A DNA stretch of 6,556 nucleotides, from assembly GCA_027592155.1 (NCBI GenBank), contig JAQCKY010000134.1, positions 1 through 6,556 on the forward strand. Reading direction: 5' to 3'. The position numbers and the translations under genes were made by a program. Under the pieces are notes generated by a model. It searched no databases and had not been told where the DNA came from. It saw only the letters and a program-made list of their open reading frames with translations. Shown in pieces: positions 6,072-6,556 of this stretch. Within the stretch, counting starts at the first letter, position 1. Every line of letters begins with the position of its first letter. This DNA is from Pseudomonadota bacterium (GTDB taxonomy: Bacteria > Pseudomonadota > Alphaproteobacteria > Rhodospirillales > UBA2165).

Positions 6072-6556
6072 CTATCCGCCCGCTTTATTGGCATTTTCGT
6101 AGCGGATATTCAGCGCTTCGAGCCCAGATATGATCGGAATAAATAAACCTAACCCTTCTGCGCGATGAGCTGTGTGTTTTTTTACGATGATGCCCACGAC
6201 ATTTCCGAAGTCATCAACGAGCGGACCACCGCTGTTGCCGGGTGAAATTGCCGCGTCGGATTGGATAAAATCTAACCCGCTTATCTCTTCCACACGTTTT
6301 GCGCTCACGACACCGGCAGTGACAGTGGACCGAAGTCTACCGAGAGGATTCCCAAGTGCGAAGACTTTCTCAAGCCGGCGAACATCACCGGAACGAATCG
6401 ACAAGGCTGACGGCGCGCGAAGTGGGACCTTCAACAAAGCAACGTCTCGTTTTTCGTGGCGCCTGAGAACATTGGCTTCAACTTCGAGTCCATTACTTAG
6501 AATTACTGCAACCTTCTTTGCATCTCCGACGACATGTTCGTTCGTAATGATGAGCC
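6072..6556 (-). CDS. HtrA/DegP-like trypsin-type serine protease, 5'-truncated, without PDZ domain
   Basis: Family S1C serine protease, probably for protein quality control in the periplasm or envelope; localisation cannot be judged because the N-terminus is outside the window. The frame is open from the right edge (first full codon at 6554) to the TAG at 6072-6074, 160 visible residues. The catalytic triad is present: His7 of the fragment in ITNEHVVG, Asp37 in RDVALLKV and Ser108 in GNSGGPL. The segment also has FALGNPLG and DFIQSDAAISPGNSGG, typical of HtrA. A TTG at 6437 is internal, since the His and Asp motifs lie upstream of it. Only 52 residues follow the catalytic Ser, so there is no C-terminal PDZ domain as in DegP/DegS/DegQ; it belongs to the shorter trypsin-like group or has other domains N-terminally. 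It converges on the Rieske gene with 27 bp between stops and has no evident functional link to it. Confidence 0.88.
   Translation of the reverse strand, partial: LIITNEHVVGDAKKVAVILSNGLEVEANVLRRHEKRDVALLKVPLRAPSALSIRSGDVRRLEKVFALGNPLGRLRSTVTAGVVSAKRVEEISGLDFIQSDAAISPGNSGGPLVDDFGNVVGIIVKKHTAHRAEGLGLFIPIISGLEALNIRYENANKAGG

Overview
This GC-rich window looks like a chromosomal segment of an alphaproteobacterium, probably Rhodospirillales-like. That placement rests on the hopanoid-associated pair HpnN/HpnM, on GC-rich codon usage, and on long spurious open frames antisense to the real genes. It is an inference from gene content, not a taxonomic assignment. I see no rRNA, tRNA, insertion sequence, CRISPR array or phage gene.

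Region 1 (1-2346) is the hopanoid/outer-membrane lipid section. The 3' two-thirds of an MMPL/RND transporter of the HpnN type runs rightward off the left edge and ends at 1696. It meets tail to tail, with only 2 bp between stop codons, a leftward gene for an MlaC/Ttg2D-like periplasmic lipid-binding protein of the HpnM type. Together they would move hopanoids or other lipids from the inner membrane toward the outer membrane.

Region 2 (2347-2560) is a divergent intergenic region. It carries a clear ribosome binding site and a plausible but weak promoter for the rightward genes.

Region 3 (2561-6044) is a rightward set of four closely spaced genes: msrA (methionine sulfoxide reductase A); a 266-aa protein of unrecognised function built from two related halves; a 345-aa MetE catalytic-domain protein with an intact zinc site but no MetE N-terminal domain; and a VanA-like Rieske non-heme-iron oxygenase. 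Gaps are 5, 12 and 89 bp. The mix of a zinc methyltransferase fold, an oxygenase of a class that often removes methyl groups, and an unknown duplicated protein is the most interesting part of the window. A role in oxidative demethylation or C1/sulfur metabolism is a hypothesis only. No reductase or ferredoxin partner for the oxygenase lies in the window.

Region 4 (6072-6556) is the 3' part of a leftward HtrA/DegP-like serine protease with a complete catalytic triad and no PDZ domain after it. It converges on the Rieske gene across a 27-bp gap.
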